From Pseudomonas rhizophila (GTDB lineage: Bacteria > Pseudomonadota > Gammaproteobacteria > Pseudomonadales > Pseudomonadaceae), in assembly GCF_003033885.1 (NCBI RefSeq), contig NZ_CP024081.1, forward strand, positions 5,106,497 through 5,170,496: a stretch of 64,000 bases of DNA, given 5' to 3'. The notes below the pieces were generated by a model. It was not told the origin of the DNA. It did no database searches and saw only the letters and a program-made list of their open reading frames with translations. Shown piece after piece: positions 45,925 through 55,093 of the stretch. Both the position numbers and the translations under genes were made by a program. Positions within the stretch are counted from its first letter, which is position 1. Every line of letters starts with the position of its first letter.

Positions 45925-46536
45925 TCAGAACCCGCGATGCCGCTTGAGGTGCTCGTTGATCTTCGCCGCCGGCACTTTCTGCAAACTGCACAGCAAATCG
46001 TGGGACAACTCCCGCAGCCCGTGCTGTTGCCGCAGTTGCGTCGCCAGGTGCGCGGTGAGGTTGGCGGCCATTTCGGCGTCGGCCATGGCCCGGTGAGCCT
46101 GGCCCGTGTGGGGCAGGCCGGCGAAGGTGTTGAGCGTGCCGAGCTTGTGGTTCGGCGCCGTCGGCATCAGGCGCCGGGCCAGCAGCAGTGAACAGGCAAA
46201 ATTCTGCAAGCGGGTGCGTTTGATCCGGCCTAGCTCGAAATCCCAGAACTTCTGGTCGAATGCGGCGTTGTGGGCCAGCAGCGGCGTGATGCCGACGAAC
46301 TCGTTGACCTCGTTCATCACCTTTTCCGCCGGCGGGGCGCTGCGCAGCATGGCGCTGCTGATGCCGGTCAGTTGCTCGATGAACGCGGGCACGCGCACAC
46401 CGGCGTTCATCAGGCTCTGATAGCGATCCACAATCCGGCCCTGTTCGAGAATCACCACGGCGATTTCGGTGGCCCGGCAACTGCTGCTCGGCGTGATGCC
46501 AGTGGTTTCAAAGTCGATGACTGCGATGCGTTCCAA
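45925..46536 (-). CDS. DnaQ-like 3'-5' exonuclease
   Basis: A 203-residue DEDDh exonuclease: ExoI DFETTG near residue 8, ExoII LLAHNAAFDQKFW in the middle, and ExoIII HRAMADAEMAANL toward the C-terminus. It is a stand-alone nuclease domain and is not the polymerase III epsilon subunit, which has a different C-terminal tail. DNA or RNA trimming is likely. It lies 22 bases behind the NYN-domain gene on the same strand, so the two nucleases may be cotranscribed. Confidence 0.87.
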   Translation of the reverse strand: MERIAVIDFETTGITPSSSCRATEIAVVILEQGRIVDRYQSLMNAGVRVPAFIEQLTGISSAMLRSAPPAEKVMNEVNEFVGITPLLAHNAAFDQKFWDFELGRIKRTRLQNFACSLLLARRLMPTAPNHKLGTLNTFAGLPHTGQAHRAMADAEMAANLTAHLATQLRQQHGLRELSHDLLCSLQKVPAAKINEHLKRHRGF

Positions 46537-46558
46537 ACCTGTCTGAACTCCGTAAAAA

Positions 46559-47038
46559 TCAATTCTTGAGCAGCAACGCGCCTTCGATCGGCACGTAGCG
46601 GCTGGCGGCGCGAATCAGCGAGTTGGCCGTCAGCCCCGGTACGCCATAAGCCACCGCCTGGACCCCGTGTTTGCTGATGATGCGTTCGAGCAGCATGTCG
46701 AAATCGCCATCACCGGAGGCCAACACCACTTCGTCAACGTGATCAGCGGCGTCCATGATGTCCAGGGTGATGCCCACGTCCCAGTCACCCTTGGCCGAGC
46801 CGTCGCTGCGCTGGATGTAAGGCTTGAGCTTCACGACAAACCCCAGGTTGCGCAGGATCTGCTGGAATTGCTGCTGCTTGCTGTCGCCGCGATCGATCGC
46901 ATACGCGTAGGCCTCGACGATCTGCCCCTGCTTGCTGACATCGGCCCACAAGGCCGCGTAGTTGAAATGGCAACCATAAGCCTGGCGCACGGTGTAGTAG
47001 AGGTTCTGGACATCGGCGAACACTGCGATTTTTTTCAC
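46559..47038 (-). CDS. NYN-domain (LabA/DUF88) putative ribonuclease
   Basis: A 159-residue protein of the NYN/PIN-like fold. The acidic site is made of Asp in AVFADVQNLYY, the DWDVGITLDIMD segment and SGDGDFDMLLE. These features predict a metal-dependent RNase. The start is a GTG at 47038 (VKKIAVFADV), supported by an AGAGGAAA ribosome site; the ATG seven codons upstream lies within that region. It sits immediately upstream of the DnaQ-like exonuclease gene. Confidence 0.82.
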   Translation of the reverse strand: MKKIAVFADVQNLYYTVRQAYGCHFNYAALWADVSKQGQIVEAYAYAIDRGDSKQQQFQQILRNLGFVVKLKPYIQRSDGSAKGDWDVGITLDIMDAADHVDEVVLASGDGDFDMLLERIISKHGVQAVAYGVPGLTANSLIRAASRYVPIEGALLLKN

Positions 47039-47163
47039 CGCGTTTCCTCTTGAATGCACAAGCCGGCAGAGCGGGCCCGAAAAGTTGCCCAGTATGCCAG
47101 CCCAGAGGAATGTTCCGCGAATAATCGGTCCGAGGCACCTGGGCGCCCCGGACGAATGGCAGG

Positions 47164-47925
47164 TCAGACGAAGGAGTCGTCATCGCCGAAGAAGGATGAA
47201 TCGTCGCTGTAGTCGGCGTCGGCGAAACCGCCCTGGTCGTTGCCATAGGCATCGTTACCAGCGACGTTTGAGTCATTGCCCCAGCCGCTGTCACTGCTTG
47301 CCGTGTCGTTGACCGGTTGGGCCGGCTCTGGCTCGATGACCTCGACGACTTCCTGAGGCTGCTGGGCACCGTGGAACAGACTGCTGATGCCCTGGGCGAG
47401 CATCACGCCCCCGGCCACACCAGCCGCGGTTTTCAGCGCGCCGCTCATGAAGCTGCCGGCCCCTGGAGCCTGCTGTTGCGCGGCGCCGTAGTTAGCGGGC
47501 GGCGCGGCGTAGTTCTGCTGGGGTGGCGCATTGAAGCCAGGCCGCGCCGGTTCGCGCCAGCCGCCACCGCTGGCGGGCGAAGCGCCTGGAGCGGACGTTG
47601 GCCGTGGGTCGCGCGAGCTGCCACCGAAAATACTCGAGAGAAAACCACCACCGCTGGGCGCTGGAGGCTGTTGCCGGGCCTGTTGCAGGTCCGCTTGCAA
47701 CTGCTCGATCTGCTGGGTCAGTTGCCTGTTCTGCTCGTCGAGGCTTTTGAGCGCCGTCTCTTGCACCAGAATCGCCTGGGTCATGAAATAGCCCGCCGCG
47801 GGCTGGCGGGTCATATGTTCCTTGATCCGCGCCTCGGCCTGGACATCGCGCGGGGCTGCATCCTTTTCGGCCTGTTGCAGCCGTGAAAACAGTCCATCGA
47901 TCAGGGTTTGTTCTTCGCTGTTCAT
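47164..47925 (-). CDS. DUF2076 family protein
   Basis: A 253-residue protein starting NSEEQTLIDGLFSRLQQAE, the DUF2076 signature. A coiled-coil segment follows (about residues 55-85: LKSLDEQNRQLTQQIEQLQA). Then come a Pro/Gly/Ala-rich linker, a small hydrophobic stretch with GVAGGVMLAQGISSLF, and a very acidic Asp/Ser C-terminus ending in DDSSFFGDDDSFV. Function is unknown. A GAGGTCGCC ribosome site precedes the ATG. Divergent from the YciC-like gene. Confidence 0.82.
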   Translation of the reverse strand: MNSEEQTLIDGLFSRLQQAEKDAAPRDVQAEARIKEHMTRQPAAGYFMTQAILVQETALKSLDEQNRQLTQQIEQLQADLQQARQQPPAPSGGGFLSSIFGGSSRDPRPTSAPGASPASGGGWREPARPGFNAPPQQNYAAPPANYGAAQQQAPGAGSFMSGALKTAAGVAGGVMLAQGISSLFHGAQQPQEVVEVIEPEPAQPVNDTASSDSGWGNDSNVAGNDAYGNDQGGFADADYSDDSSFFGDDDSFV

Positions 47926-48102
47926 GGCGACCTCATCAGATTGCCGGGTAGAAAAACCATGCCGGCCCTACAGGACCGGTGCCAGCAGTAATGGGGCTGG
48001 GCACAGAGGTTTCAATGGTCTTTACCTGATGTTTACGTTTGCTTGTGCAGGCGCCTGATCGGTTAAAGTGTCGGACCGCTTTTTGACCTGCGATACCGAC
48101 TC

Positions 48103-48765
48103 ATGAATCCGTTTGACGTGCTGCGCGACTCTTTGTATTTCTTCAAACGCCATCTTGGCCGGATCGCCCAGCTGTGCCTGCCGCTGGTGATCCTCGAGGC
48201 CGTGCTGCAACAAGGCGTGGACAGCGCCGTGGGCCCCGAAGGTTTTTCCGGCTACAGCCTGATCGTCGGGCTGCTGATATACCCGCTCTACACCGCCGCG
48301 CTGATTCTGTTTCTCGACGCTCGCAGTCGCGGTGAATCGCCCCGTCCCCGTGACCTTCTCGCCACGGCCCTGACCCTGTGGCCACGCTTTGCCCTGCTGA
48401 CCGCACTCAATACGTTGCTGATTCTGGTGGGCATTTCGTTGTACTTCCTGCCGGGCCTTTGGCTGATGGTGGTCCTGGCCTTTGGCGAATACCTGCTGGT
48501 GCTGCGCGGCCTGACTCCGCTGGCAGCAATGAAGGAAAGCCTGCGCCTGAGCCGCGGCAGTTTCTGGCGCATCCTGTTGTGCATTCTTTGCGTGATGGTC
48601 CCGCTCTGGCTGCTCAAGGGCGCCAGCCTGTCGGTGTACCCGCCGCCCCAGAACCCGTTGATCACCTTGCTGATCGACAGCGTTCACAGTTTCCTGCAGC
48701 TGTTCACCACCGTGGTGCTGTTCCGGATGTTCATGCTGGTCGCGGAAAAACCTGACAGCCGTTGA
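48103..48765 (+). CDS. YciC/UPF0259-family inner-membrane protein
   Basis: A 220-residue membrane protein. It begins NPFDVLRDSLYFFKRHLGRI, the family start, and has about five to six hydrophobic segments, including a long pair around LTLWPRFALLTALNTLLILVG. The conserved PLAAMKESLRLSRGSFWR segment is near residue 140. Role unknown; it has been seen as an envelope protein in E. coli. The ribosome site is weak. Confidence 0.8.
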   Translation: MNPFDVLRDSLYFFKRHLGRIAQLCLPLVILEAVLQQGVDSAVGPEGFSGYSLIVGLLIYPLYTAALILFLDARSRGESPRPRDLLATALTLWPRFALLTALNTLLILVGISLYFLPGLWLMVVLAFGEYLLVLRGLTPLAAMKESLRLSRGSFWRILLCILCVMVPLWLLKGASLSVYPPPQNPLITLLIDSVHSFLQLFTTVVLFRMFMLVAEKPDSR

Positions 48766-48856
48766 CGACTGCTGCGCAGGTTACGGGCTTGGGCTCGGCG
48801 ACTGCTCTCGGTTATGCTCGGGATCACTTTTGCGTATTGCCCATTTAAGTCGAGCC

Positions 48857-49936
48857 ATGACCCGTCTATTGCGCTACACCTTGCTGGGCCTGTTGTTGAT
48901 TCTCAGCCTGGCCGCCCTGTCGATCTATAGCCTGACCTGGCGCCCACAATCCCGGGAAGCACTGCCGGTCAGTTGCCCCGCCAACACCGCAACGCTCGTG
49001 CCTGGCCAGGCCTTGAAGGTGATGACCTGGAACGTCCAGTTCCTGGCCGGCAAGCGCTACGTGTTCTGGCACGACCTGGCCCAGGGTGACGATGAAAGCC
49101 CGACCCTCGAAGACATGGCCTTCAGCCTCGACGAAGTGGCAAGGGTCATTCGCGACGAGCAACCGGACGTCGTGTTGCTCCAGGAACTGGACGACGGCGC
49201 CAAGGCCAGCGACTACCAGAACCAGCTCAAGTTGTTGCAGGAACGATTGACCGACCTGTATCCGTGCAGCACCAGCGCCTTTGACTGGAAAGCCGATTTC
49301 ATCCCCGACCCGCATATCTTCGGCAGCGTCGGCCGGCAGTTGGCGACGTTGAGCCGTTACCGCATCGATCAAGCGGAACGGGTGCAGTTGCCGGTGGCCT
49401 GGGCCAATTTCATCAGCCGTCAGTTCCAGCCGAAAAACGCTTTGTTGGTCAGTCACCTGCCGCTGAGCAGTGGTGGCCACCTGGTCGTGCTCAACACCCA
49501 CCTGGAACGGGCCACGCAGCCCGATGAAACCCTGCCGAACCAGGTCAAGGCCGTGAGCAAGGTACTGGACAAACTTGAATCGCGAGGCAAACCCTGGCTG
49601 ATCGGTGGCGACTTCAATCTGCTACCCCTGGGCCAATACCGGCGCCTGCCAGCCGCGCAGCGCACGCCCTACTCCGCCGACAGCCCTCTGCACCTGCTGT
49701 GGGACAAATACCCGATGATCCCCACCAACAACGAAGCCAGCGGCATCGATCGCAGCCACTGGCTGACCCACTACCCGAACGACCCCGGCCTCAACGGCCC
49801 TGACCGCACTGTCGACTACCTGTTCTACAGCCCTCGGATCAAGCGGGTCGAGGCTCGGGTGCGGCAGGACGATACCTTGCGTATCTCCGATCATTTGCCG
49901 GTGATTGCCCGATTCCTGTTGCCGGCCACGCCGTGA
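48857..49936 (+). CDS. Endonuclease/exonuclease/phosphatase (EEP) family protein, membrane anchored
   Basis: A 359-residue protein with an N-terminal transmembrane anchor or signal (LLRYTLLGLLLILSLAALSI) and an EEP catalytic domain. Visible motifs are MTWNVQFL (Asn), LLQELDDG (Glu), LVVLNTHLE, IGGDFNLLP (Asp and Asn), and SDHLPV (Asp and His) at the end. The active site therefore faces the periplasm, and a phosphodiesterase or sphingomyelinase-like lipid or nucleotide substrate is possible. The start at 48857 excludes nine upstream in-frame codons. Confidence 0.83.
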   Translation: MTRLLRYTLLGLLLILSLAALSIYSLTWRPQSREALPVSCPANTATLVPGQALKVMTWNVQFLAGKRYVFWHDLAQGDDESPTLEDMAFSLDEVARVIRDEQPDVVLLQELDDGAKASDYQNQLKLLQERLTDLYPCSTSAFDWKADFIPDPHIFGSVGRQLATLSRYRIDQAERVQLPVAWANFISRQFQPKNALLVSHLPLSSGGHLVVLNTHLERATQPDETLPNQVKAVSKVLDKLESRGKPWLIGGDFNLLPLGQYRRLPAAQRTPYSADSPLHLLWDKYPMIPTNNEASGIDRSHWLTHYPNDPGLNGPDRTVDYLFYSPRIKRVEARVRQDDTLRISDHLPVIARFLLPATP

Positions 49937-49995
49937 TGCCAAGCCACATTCGCCGTCAGACGAGTGTGGCGCTGGTCCGAATCACCCACGCTTGA

Positions 49996-51156
49996 TCAGG
50001 GACGAGTACCTGTCTCGGCTTCCTGAACCGTCCAGGGTTTGACTTGTTCGCTCAGCGTCAGTCCCAAACCGGGGCGAGTGGGCACCAGCATCCGACCGTC
50101 GCGGGTTTCCAGACGCTCGTTGAACAGCGGTTCAAACCATTCGAAATGCTCGACCCAGGGCTCGGTCGGATAAGCGGCTGCCAGGTGAACGTGCAGTTCC
50201 ATGGCGAAATGGGGAGCCAGCATCAGGCCCGCCTGCTCGGCCATTGATGCGACCTTCAGGTAAGGGGTGATGCCGCCTACTCGTGGCGCGTCGGGCATCA
50301 GGAAATCAGCGCCGCGCTGTTTGATGAACTCGGCGTGTTCAGCAACGCTGGTGAGCATTTCACCCGTGGCAATCGGTGTATCGAACTGCTGCGCCAACGC
50401 GGCATGGCCTTCAGCGTCATAGCAGTCCAGCGGCTCTTCAATCCAGATCAGGTTGTACGCTTCAAACTGCCGACACATGCGCTGGGCCGTCGGGCGATCC
50501 CATTGCTGGTTGGCATCCACCATCAACGGGAAGTTGTCACCCAAGTGCTTGCGCACCGCACTGACCCGTTCAATGTCGATGGCGCAATCCGGTTGCCCGA
50601 CCTTCAACTTGATGCCGCCAATTCCCTTTTCTCGCGAGAGGTCAGTGTTCTTCATCAACTGATCAAGCGGGGTGTGAAGGAAGCCACCGGAAGTGTTGTA
50701 GCAACGCACCGAGTCACGTTGAGCACCGAGCAAGCGCGCCAGCGACAGGTTGGCGCGCTTGGCCTTCAGATCCCACAACGCCACGTCGAACGCCCCGATG
50801 GCCTGGGTCGACATACCGCTGCGGCCCACCGACGCGCCAGCCCAACACAGCTTGGTCCAGAGTTTGGCAATGTCACTGGGGTTTTCCCCGATCAGCGCCG
50901 GGGCGATTTCCTTGGCATGAGCGAATTGTCCCGGCCCGCCAGCACGTTTGGAGTAACTGAAACCCAGGCCCTGATGCCCATCGACGGTCTCGATTTCGGC
51001 AAACAGGATGGCGATTTCAGTCATCGGCTTTTGCCGTCCGGTAAGGACCTTGGCATCACTGACGGGATTGGCCAGCGGCAGGATGACCGAAGCGACACGA
51101 ACCCAGGCAATTCGGTCGTCGTCGGAGGACTTGAGTGATTGTTGTTGTACGAGCAT
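49996..51156 (-). CDS. L-talarate/galactarate dehydratase
   Basis: An enolase-superfamily enzyme that dehydrates hexarates to 5-keto-4-deoxy-glucarate. The 386-residue product keeps the catalytic set at a constant offset of 12 from the residues known for the Salmonella TalrD/GalrD. These are Lys183 and Lys185 (KLK), metal ligands Asp214, Glu240 and Glu266, and base His316 (APHF). That strong match supports the specific call within the mandelate racemase group. The ATG follows AAGGAGAG. Its promoter region has two palindromic operators, and a LacI regulator is directly upstream. No other hexarate genes are in the window. Confidence 0.88.
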   Translation of the reverse strand: MLVQQQSLKSSDDDRIAWVRVASVILPLANPVSDAKVLTGRQKPMTEIAILFAEIETVDGHQGLGFSYSKRAGGPGQFAHAKEIAPALIGENPSDIAKLWTKLCWAGASVGRSGMSTQAIGAFDVALWDLKAKRANLSLARLLGAQRDSVRCYNTSGGFLHTPLDQLMKNTDLSREKGIGGIKLKVGQPDCAIDIERVSAVRKHLGDNFPLMVDANQQWDRPTAQRMCRQFEAYNLIWIEEPLDCYDAEGHAALAQQFDTPIATGEMLTSVAEHAEFIKQRGADFLMPDAPRVGGITPYLKVASMAEQAGLMLAPHFAMELHVHLAAAYPTEPWVEHFEWFEPLFNERLETRDGRMLVPTRPGLGLTLSEQVKPWTVQEAETGTRP

Positions 51157-51188
51157 GGGGCTCTCCTTGGACAGGCTCTGAAGGCGAC

Positions 51189-51206
51189 GATGATTGCGCA
51201 ATCATC
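51189..51206. promoter_or_regulatory. LacI-type operator, downstream copy
   Basis: GATGATTGCGCAATCATC is a perfect 18-base palindrome, with the central CpG typical of LacI-family sites. It lies 33-50 bases upstream of the dehydratase start and 76 bases centre to centre from the second copy. Confidence 0.75.
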
Positions 51207-51214
51207 ACGAGACG

Positions 51215-51248
51215 TAAAAAAGACCTTCGTCGATGCTTCAGAAGGTCT
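51215..51248 (-). terminator. Rho-independent terminator / leader hairpin
   Basis: On the minus strand AGACCTTC pairs with GAAGGTCT across a 12-base loop and is followed by a run of six T. It would terminate the lacI transcript. It also lies downstream of the predicted dehydratase promoter, so the dehydratase mRNA would begin with this hairpin. Confidence 0.75.
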
Positions 51249-51257
51249 CTTGCCTCG

Positions 51258-51285
51258 ATACTACACTGATTGCGCAATCATTCAA
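51258..51285 (-). promoter_or_regulatory. Dehydratase promoter with a LacI operator in its spacer
   Basis: On the minus strand a TTGAAT -35 (51280-51285) and a TAGTAT -10 (51258-51263) are 16 bases apart. The palindrome TGATTGCGCAATCA (51267-51280) fills the spacer, a position where a bound repressor blocks polymerase. Confidence 0.65.
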
Positions 51286-51318
51286 TCCCGTAAATCCCCG
51301 GAAAATCGACTGCCAGGC

Positions 51319-52371
51319 TCAGGTACTGGCGCGGTCGATGAACGTGAAGCCGGTGTCAATTCGCACGGGTTTGAGATGGGCGCCGGGATTGTCGAATCGT
51401 TCAAGCAGTGCCTCAGCCACTTGCAGGCCAATCCTGCCGCCGTCGACGCTGACGGTCGACAGCGCCGGGTAAACCTGCGCCGCGCTGCTGAGATCCCCGA
51501 AGCCCATGACGGCCAGCTCAGCGGGCACCTTCAAGCCAAGGCTGGCGGCTTGCGCCAACACACCTTGAGCCACGGTATCGGAGCTGCACACCACGATGTC
51601 GGGGCGCACCGGCAGATCCAGCAGCCGCCGCAGCCCCTCGCGCCCCACCTCCAGCGTGGCGGGGGGCGCCAGGACTTCCATGGGCACCTCTTCAATGCCC
51701 TGGCGCTGCAGCTCGGCGATAAGACTGTTGCAGCGACGCAGGCCACGCGGGTCGCTGATGGTCACCACGGAAAAGCGCTGGTAACCCTTTTCAAGCAAAT
51801 GTCGCGCGGTCTCTTGCCCGACTTTTTCATGGGAGAAGCCAACCAGCATGTCCAAAGGGTCTTCACTCAAATCCCAGGCCTCGACCACGGGAATTCCCGC
51901 CTGGGCGAGTCGCAAGCGGCTTGATTCGGTATGAAGCGTACCGGTCAATACGATGCCGTCCGGACGACGACCGAGTACGGCTTCAAGCAGTTTCTCTTCC
52001 TGCTCCGCGCTGTAGCCGGTCAGACCGAGCAGGGTTTGATAGCCCGCTTGGGTCAGGCGGTCCATCAGCGATTGCACGGTGTCTGCAAAAATGGAGTTAG
52101 CGATGGTTGGAAGGAAAATCGCCACCAGACGACTTTTGTTGCTCGCCAGGCTACCCGCCAGCATGTTCGGCACATAGCCCGATTGGCGCACCGCTTCGCG
52201 GACCTTCTCCCGCGTGTTCTCGCTCACCAGTTCCGGGCGATGCAAAGCCCTGGAAACGGTCATTGGCGAGACGCCTGCAATCTTTGCCACATCGATCAAC
52301 GTCAGGCTCGAACCCCTGGTGGCCAAGGTCATCGGTGCCTGGGAGGTGGGCGCTGCTGGTTTCTTTGCCAT
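51319..52371 (-). CDS. LacI-family regulator of the hexarate dehydratase
   Basis: A 350-residue repressor of the GntR-like LacI group. The helix-turn-helix with hinge is at about residues 24-75 (LTLIDVAKIAGVSPMTVSRA, then REKVREAVRQSGYVPNMLA), followed by a periplasmic-binding-protein-like effector domain (SRLVAIFLPTIANSIFADTV onward). ATG 52371 is chosen over an upstream TTG because GGAACAG precedes it. It lies directly upstream of the dehydratase, with two operators and a terminator between. A hexarate or its keto product is the likely inducer. Confidence 0.88.
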   Translation of the reverse strand: MAKKPAAPTSQAPMTLATRGSSLTLIDVAKIAGVSPMTVSRALHRPELVSENTREKVREAVRQSGYVPNMLAGSLASNKSRLVAIFLPTIANSIFADTVQSLMDRLTQAGYQTLLGLTGYSAEQEEKLLEAVLGRRPDGIVLTGTLHTESSRLRLAQAGIPVVEAWDLSEDPLDMLVGFSHEKVGQETARHLLEKGYQRFSVVTISDPRGLRRCNSLIAELQRQGIEEVPMEVLAPPATLEVGREGLRRLLDLPVRPDIVVCSSDTVAQGVLAQAASLGLKVPAELAVMGFGDLSSAAQVYPALSTVSVDGGRIGLQVAEALLERFDNPGAHLKPVRIDTGFTFIDRAST

Positions 52372-52481
52372 GAACTGTTCCGAATCTGAAGCCAAGTAAC
52401 CGGGACTGCGTATAAAGCAGTTGATGGGTCAGTGAATCTACCATTTGCGCCCCCGTGCTGGCGGGCCAAACCGGCGGTTTA

Positions 52482-54998
52482 TCACTTGCGGGGTTTGATC
52501 CGGGCCGTGGCTTCGGCCACCAGCGGATCGTCCGGCCAGTAATGCTTGGGATAACGTCCCTTGAGGTCTTTCTTTACTTCGGCATAGGTGCTGCGCCAGA
52601 AATTCGCCAGATCCTGGGTCACCTGCACCGGTCGCCGCGCCGGTGACAACAGGTGCAGTTTGACGACCTGTCGGCCGCCGGCAATGCGTGGGGTGTCGGC
52701 CAGGCCGAACAGTTCCTGCAAGCGTACCGCGAGAATCGGCGGGTGTTCGCTGTAGTCCAGGCGAATCGACGAGCCCGAGGGCACGCTCAGATGATGGGGT
52801 GCCCATTCATCCAGCCGCTGCGGCAAGGGCCAGGGCAGCAGGTTGTGGACGATACTCGACAGATCCAGGTTGGCGAAATGACTGAGGCGTGACACGCGTC
52901 CCAGGTACGGCATCAACCATTGCTCAAGCGTGTTCAGTAGCGCCCCGTCGCTGACATCTGGCCAATCACTCTCGCTCTTGGCCTCCAGGTCGAGCCGGCG
53001 CAACAGTGCCACCCGCGCCTGCCATTGCCGCAGCTCCGGCGTCCAGGGCAGCAACTCCAGACCCTTGCGCCGTACCAGATTCACCAGCGCCTGGTTGCGC
53101 GCCGACTCATCCAGGCCGGTCAGTGGCTCACGGCTGAGCACCAGTTCGCCGACCTTGCGCTGGCGCTCGGCCCGCAGCACGCCCTCACGCTCGTCCCAAT
53201 CCAGTTGATCCACCGTGCGCACCTGTTCGGCCAGCACCGAATCAAACAGCGCCGGATCGAAGTCCGTCGCCAGGTAGATCCGTTCTTCCCGCTGCCCCTG
53301 ACGGCTGCCCAGGTCGGCGATCACCAGCCACGGCTGTTTCATCAGGCTGTCCGCTTCGGCAAACAACGCTGCACGGCCGTTGGCCAGGCGATACTCCGCC
53401 CCGCCGGGCCGCCGCTGTTGAGCGACGCGATCCGGGTAGGCCAACGCCAGTAAAGCGCCCAGCCAGCGCGGATGTTCGGGGTCGGCGACGGCGTCTTCGG
53501 CCTTGCCCCGCAGGTAACCGCGATATTGCCGGGCCAGTTGCCGCGCCCGCTGTACCCCGCCCTGGGCGCCACGGGCCGCCCGCTCTTCACCGGACAGCAA
53601 CGCCAGGCGCGTGTGCAGGTCCGCCCCGGCGCCACGCAGAATGTCTCGCTCCCCCAACAGCGCCGCGACGTTGCACGCCATGTCCGCCAGCCCCAGCGAC
53701 TGCCCGCGCAGCAACAAATGCGCGATGCGCGGGTGAGCCGGCAGTTCGGCCATGGCTTGGCCATGACGGGTCAGTTGCTCGCCGTCCAGCGCGCCCAGGC
53801 GTTGCAGCAGCTCCTGCGCCTGGGCATAAGCGGCGGTGGGCGGGATGTCGAGCCAGACCAATTGCTGCGGCGTCACGCCCCAACGCCCCAATTGCAGAGC
53901 CAGCCCGGCCAGGTCCGCCGAAAGAATCTCTGCGCTGCCATAAGCGGCCAGTTGTTCGTGCTGGTCTTCGGACCACAACCGATAGCACACCCCCGGCTCC
54001 AGACGCCCGGCCCGCCCGGCCCGCTGAGTGGCGCTGGCCCGGGAAATCCGCTGGGTGTCGAGGCGAGTCATACCGCTGCCCGGATCGAAACGCGGCACCC
54101 GCGCCAATCCGGCATCGATCACCACCCGCACGCCATTGATGGTCAGGCTGGTTTCGGCGATGTTGGTGGCCAGCACCACTTTGCGCTGGCCGGGCGGCGC
54201 CGGGTCGATGGCCGCGCGTTGGGCGGCGAGGTCCAGCTCGCCATGCAACGGACAGAGCAGCACATTGCCGCCTTCACCCAAGGCATCGGCCAGTTGCTGA
54301 TGAACCCGGCGGATCTCCGCTTGCCCAGGCAAGAACACCAGCACGCTGCCGGTTTCATCGTGCAGCGCTTCCAGCACGGTCTGCACCAGGCGCGGCTCGA
54401 TGAACTCGCCGGGCTGGAACGGCCGGCCCCAGCGCACCGTCACCGGGAACATGCGCCCCTCACTGCGCAGGATCGGCGCGTCGTCCAACAACCCGGCCAG
54501 GCGCTCGCCTTCCAGCGTCGCGGACATCAGCAGGATTTTCAGCGGCTGGTCGTCGCGAAACAGCTCGCGGCCATTGAGACTCAAGGCCAGGGCCAGGTCG
54601 GCGTCGAGACTGCGTTCGTGGAATTCATCAAAAATCAGCAGCCCCACACCCTCCAGCGCCGGGTCGTCCTGCAAGCGGCGGGTGAGGATGCCTTCGGTGA
54701 CCACTTCAATGCGGGTCTTGGGGCCCACCTTGCTGTCGAGACGAATTCGGTAGCCGACGGTTTCACCGACCTTTTCCCCCAGCTCGCTGGCCAGTCGCTC
54801 GGCCGCCGCCCGTGCCGCCAGGCGCCGGGGCTCAAGCATCAGAATCGTCTGCCCGGCCAGCCAGGACTCATTCAACAGGGCCAAGGGGACGCGGGTGGTT
54901 TTACCAGCGCCGGGCGGCGCTTCGAGCACGGCTTCGTGACGCGACGCCAAGGCTTGACGCAGGGCAGGTAAAACTTCATCAATCGGCAAAGAAATCAT
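52482..54998 (-). CDS. hrpB: ATP-dependent helicase HrpB
   Basis: An 838-residue DEAH-box helicase. It starts MISLPIDEVLPALRQAL and has Walker A APPGAGKTTRVPLAL, the DEFH box in LLIFDEFHERSLDADLA, SATLEGERL, motif VI QRAGRAGRLEPGVCYRLW, an HA2 region and the HrpB-specific C-terminal domain. The function of HrpB is not settled; mRNA processing roles are reported for the related HrpA. The ATG at 54998 begins the homology; upstream in-frame codons are rejected. Confidence 0.94.
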   Translation of the reverse strand: MISLPIDEVLPALRQALASRHEAVLEAPPGAGKTTRVPLALLNESWLAGQTILMLEPRRLAARAAAERLASELGEKVGETVGYRIRLDSKVGPKTRIEVVTEGILTRRLQDDPALEGVGLLIFDEFHERSLDADLALALSLNGRELFRDDQPLKILLMSATLEGERLAGLLDDAPILRSEGRMFPVTVRWGRPFQPGEFIEPRLVQTVLEALHDETGSVLVFLPGQAEIRRVHQQLADALGEGGNVLLCPLHGELDLAAQRAAIDPAPPGQRKVVLATNIAETSLTINGVRVVIDAGLARVPRFDPGSGMTRLDTQRISRASATQRAGRAGRLEPGVCYRLWSEDQHEQLAAYGSAEILSADLAGLALQLGRWGVTPQQLVWLDIPPTAAYAQAQELLQRLGALDGEQLTRHGQAMAELPAHPRIAHLLLRGQSLGLADMACNVAALLGERDILRGAGADLHTRLALLSGEERAARGAQGGVQRARQLARQYRGYLRGKAEDAVADPEHPRWLGALLALAYPDRVAQQRRPGGAEYRLANGRAALFAEADSLMKQPWLVIADLGSRQGQREERIYLATDFDPALFDSVLAEQVRTVDQLDWDEREGVLRAERQRKVGELVLSREPLTGLDESARNQALVNLVRRKGLELLPWTPELRQWQARVALLRRLDLEAKSESDWPDVSDGALLNTLEQWLMPYLGRVSRLSHFANLDLSSIVHNLLPWPLPQRLDEWAPHHLSVPSGSSIRLDYSEHPPILAVRLQELFGLADTPRIAGGRQVVKLHLLSPARRPVQVTQDLANFWRSTYAEVKKDLKGRYPKHYWPDDPLVAEATARIKPRK

Positions 54999-55093
54999 GC
55001 TGGCTCCAAAACAGAGGGCCGAGTATAACGGCGAACTGTTTAGCGTGGTCTGGACTCCAACCAGCAACGCCTTTACCTGCTCAGGAGATTGCT

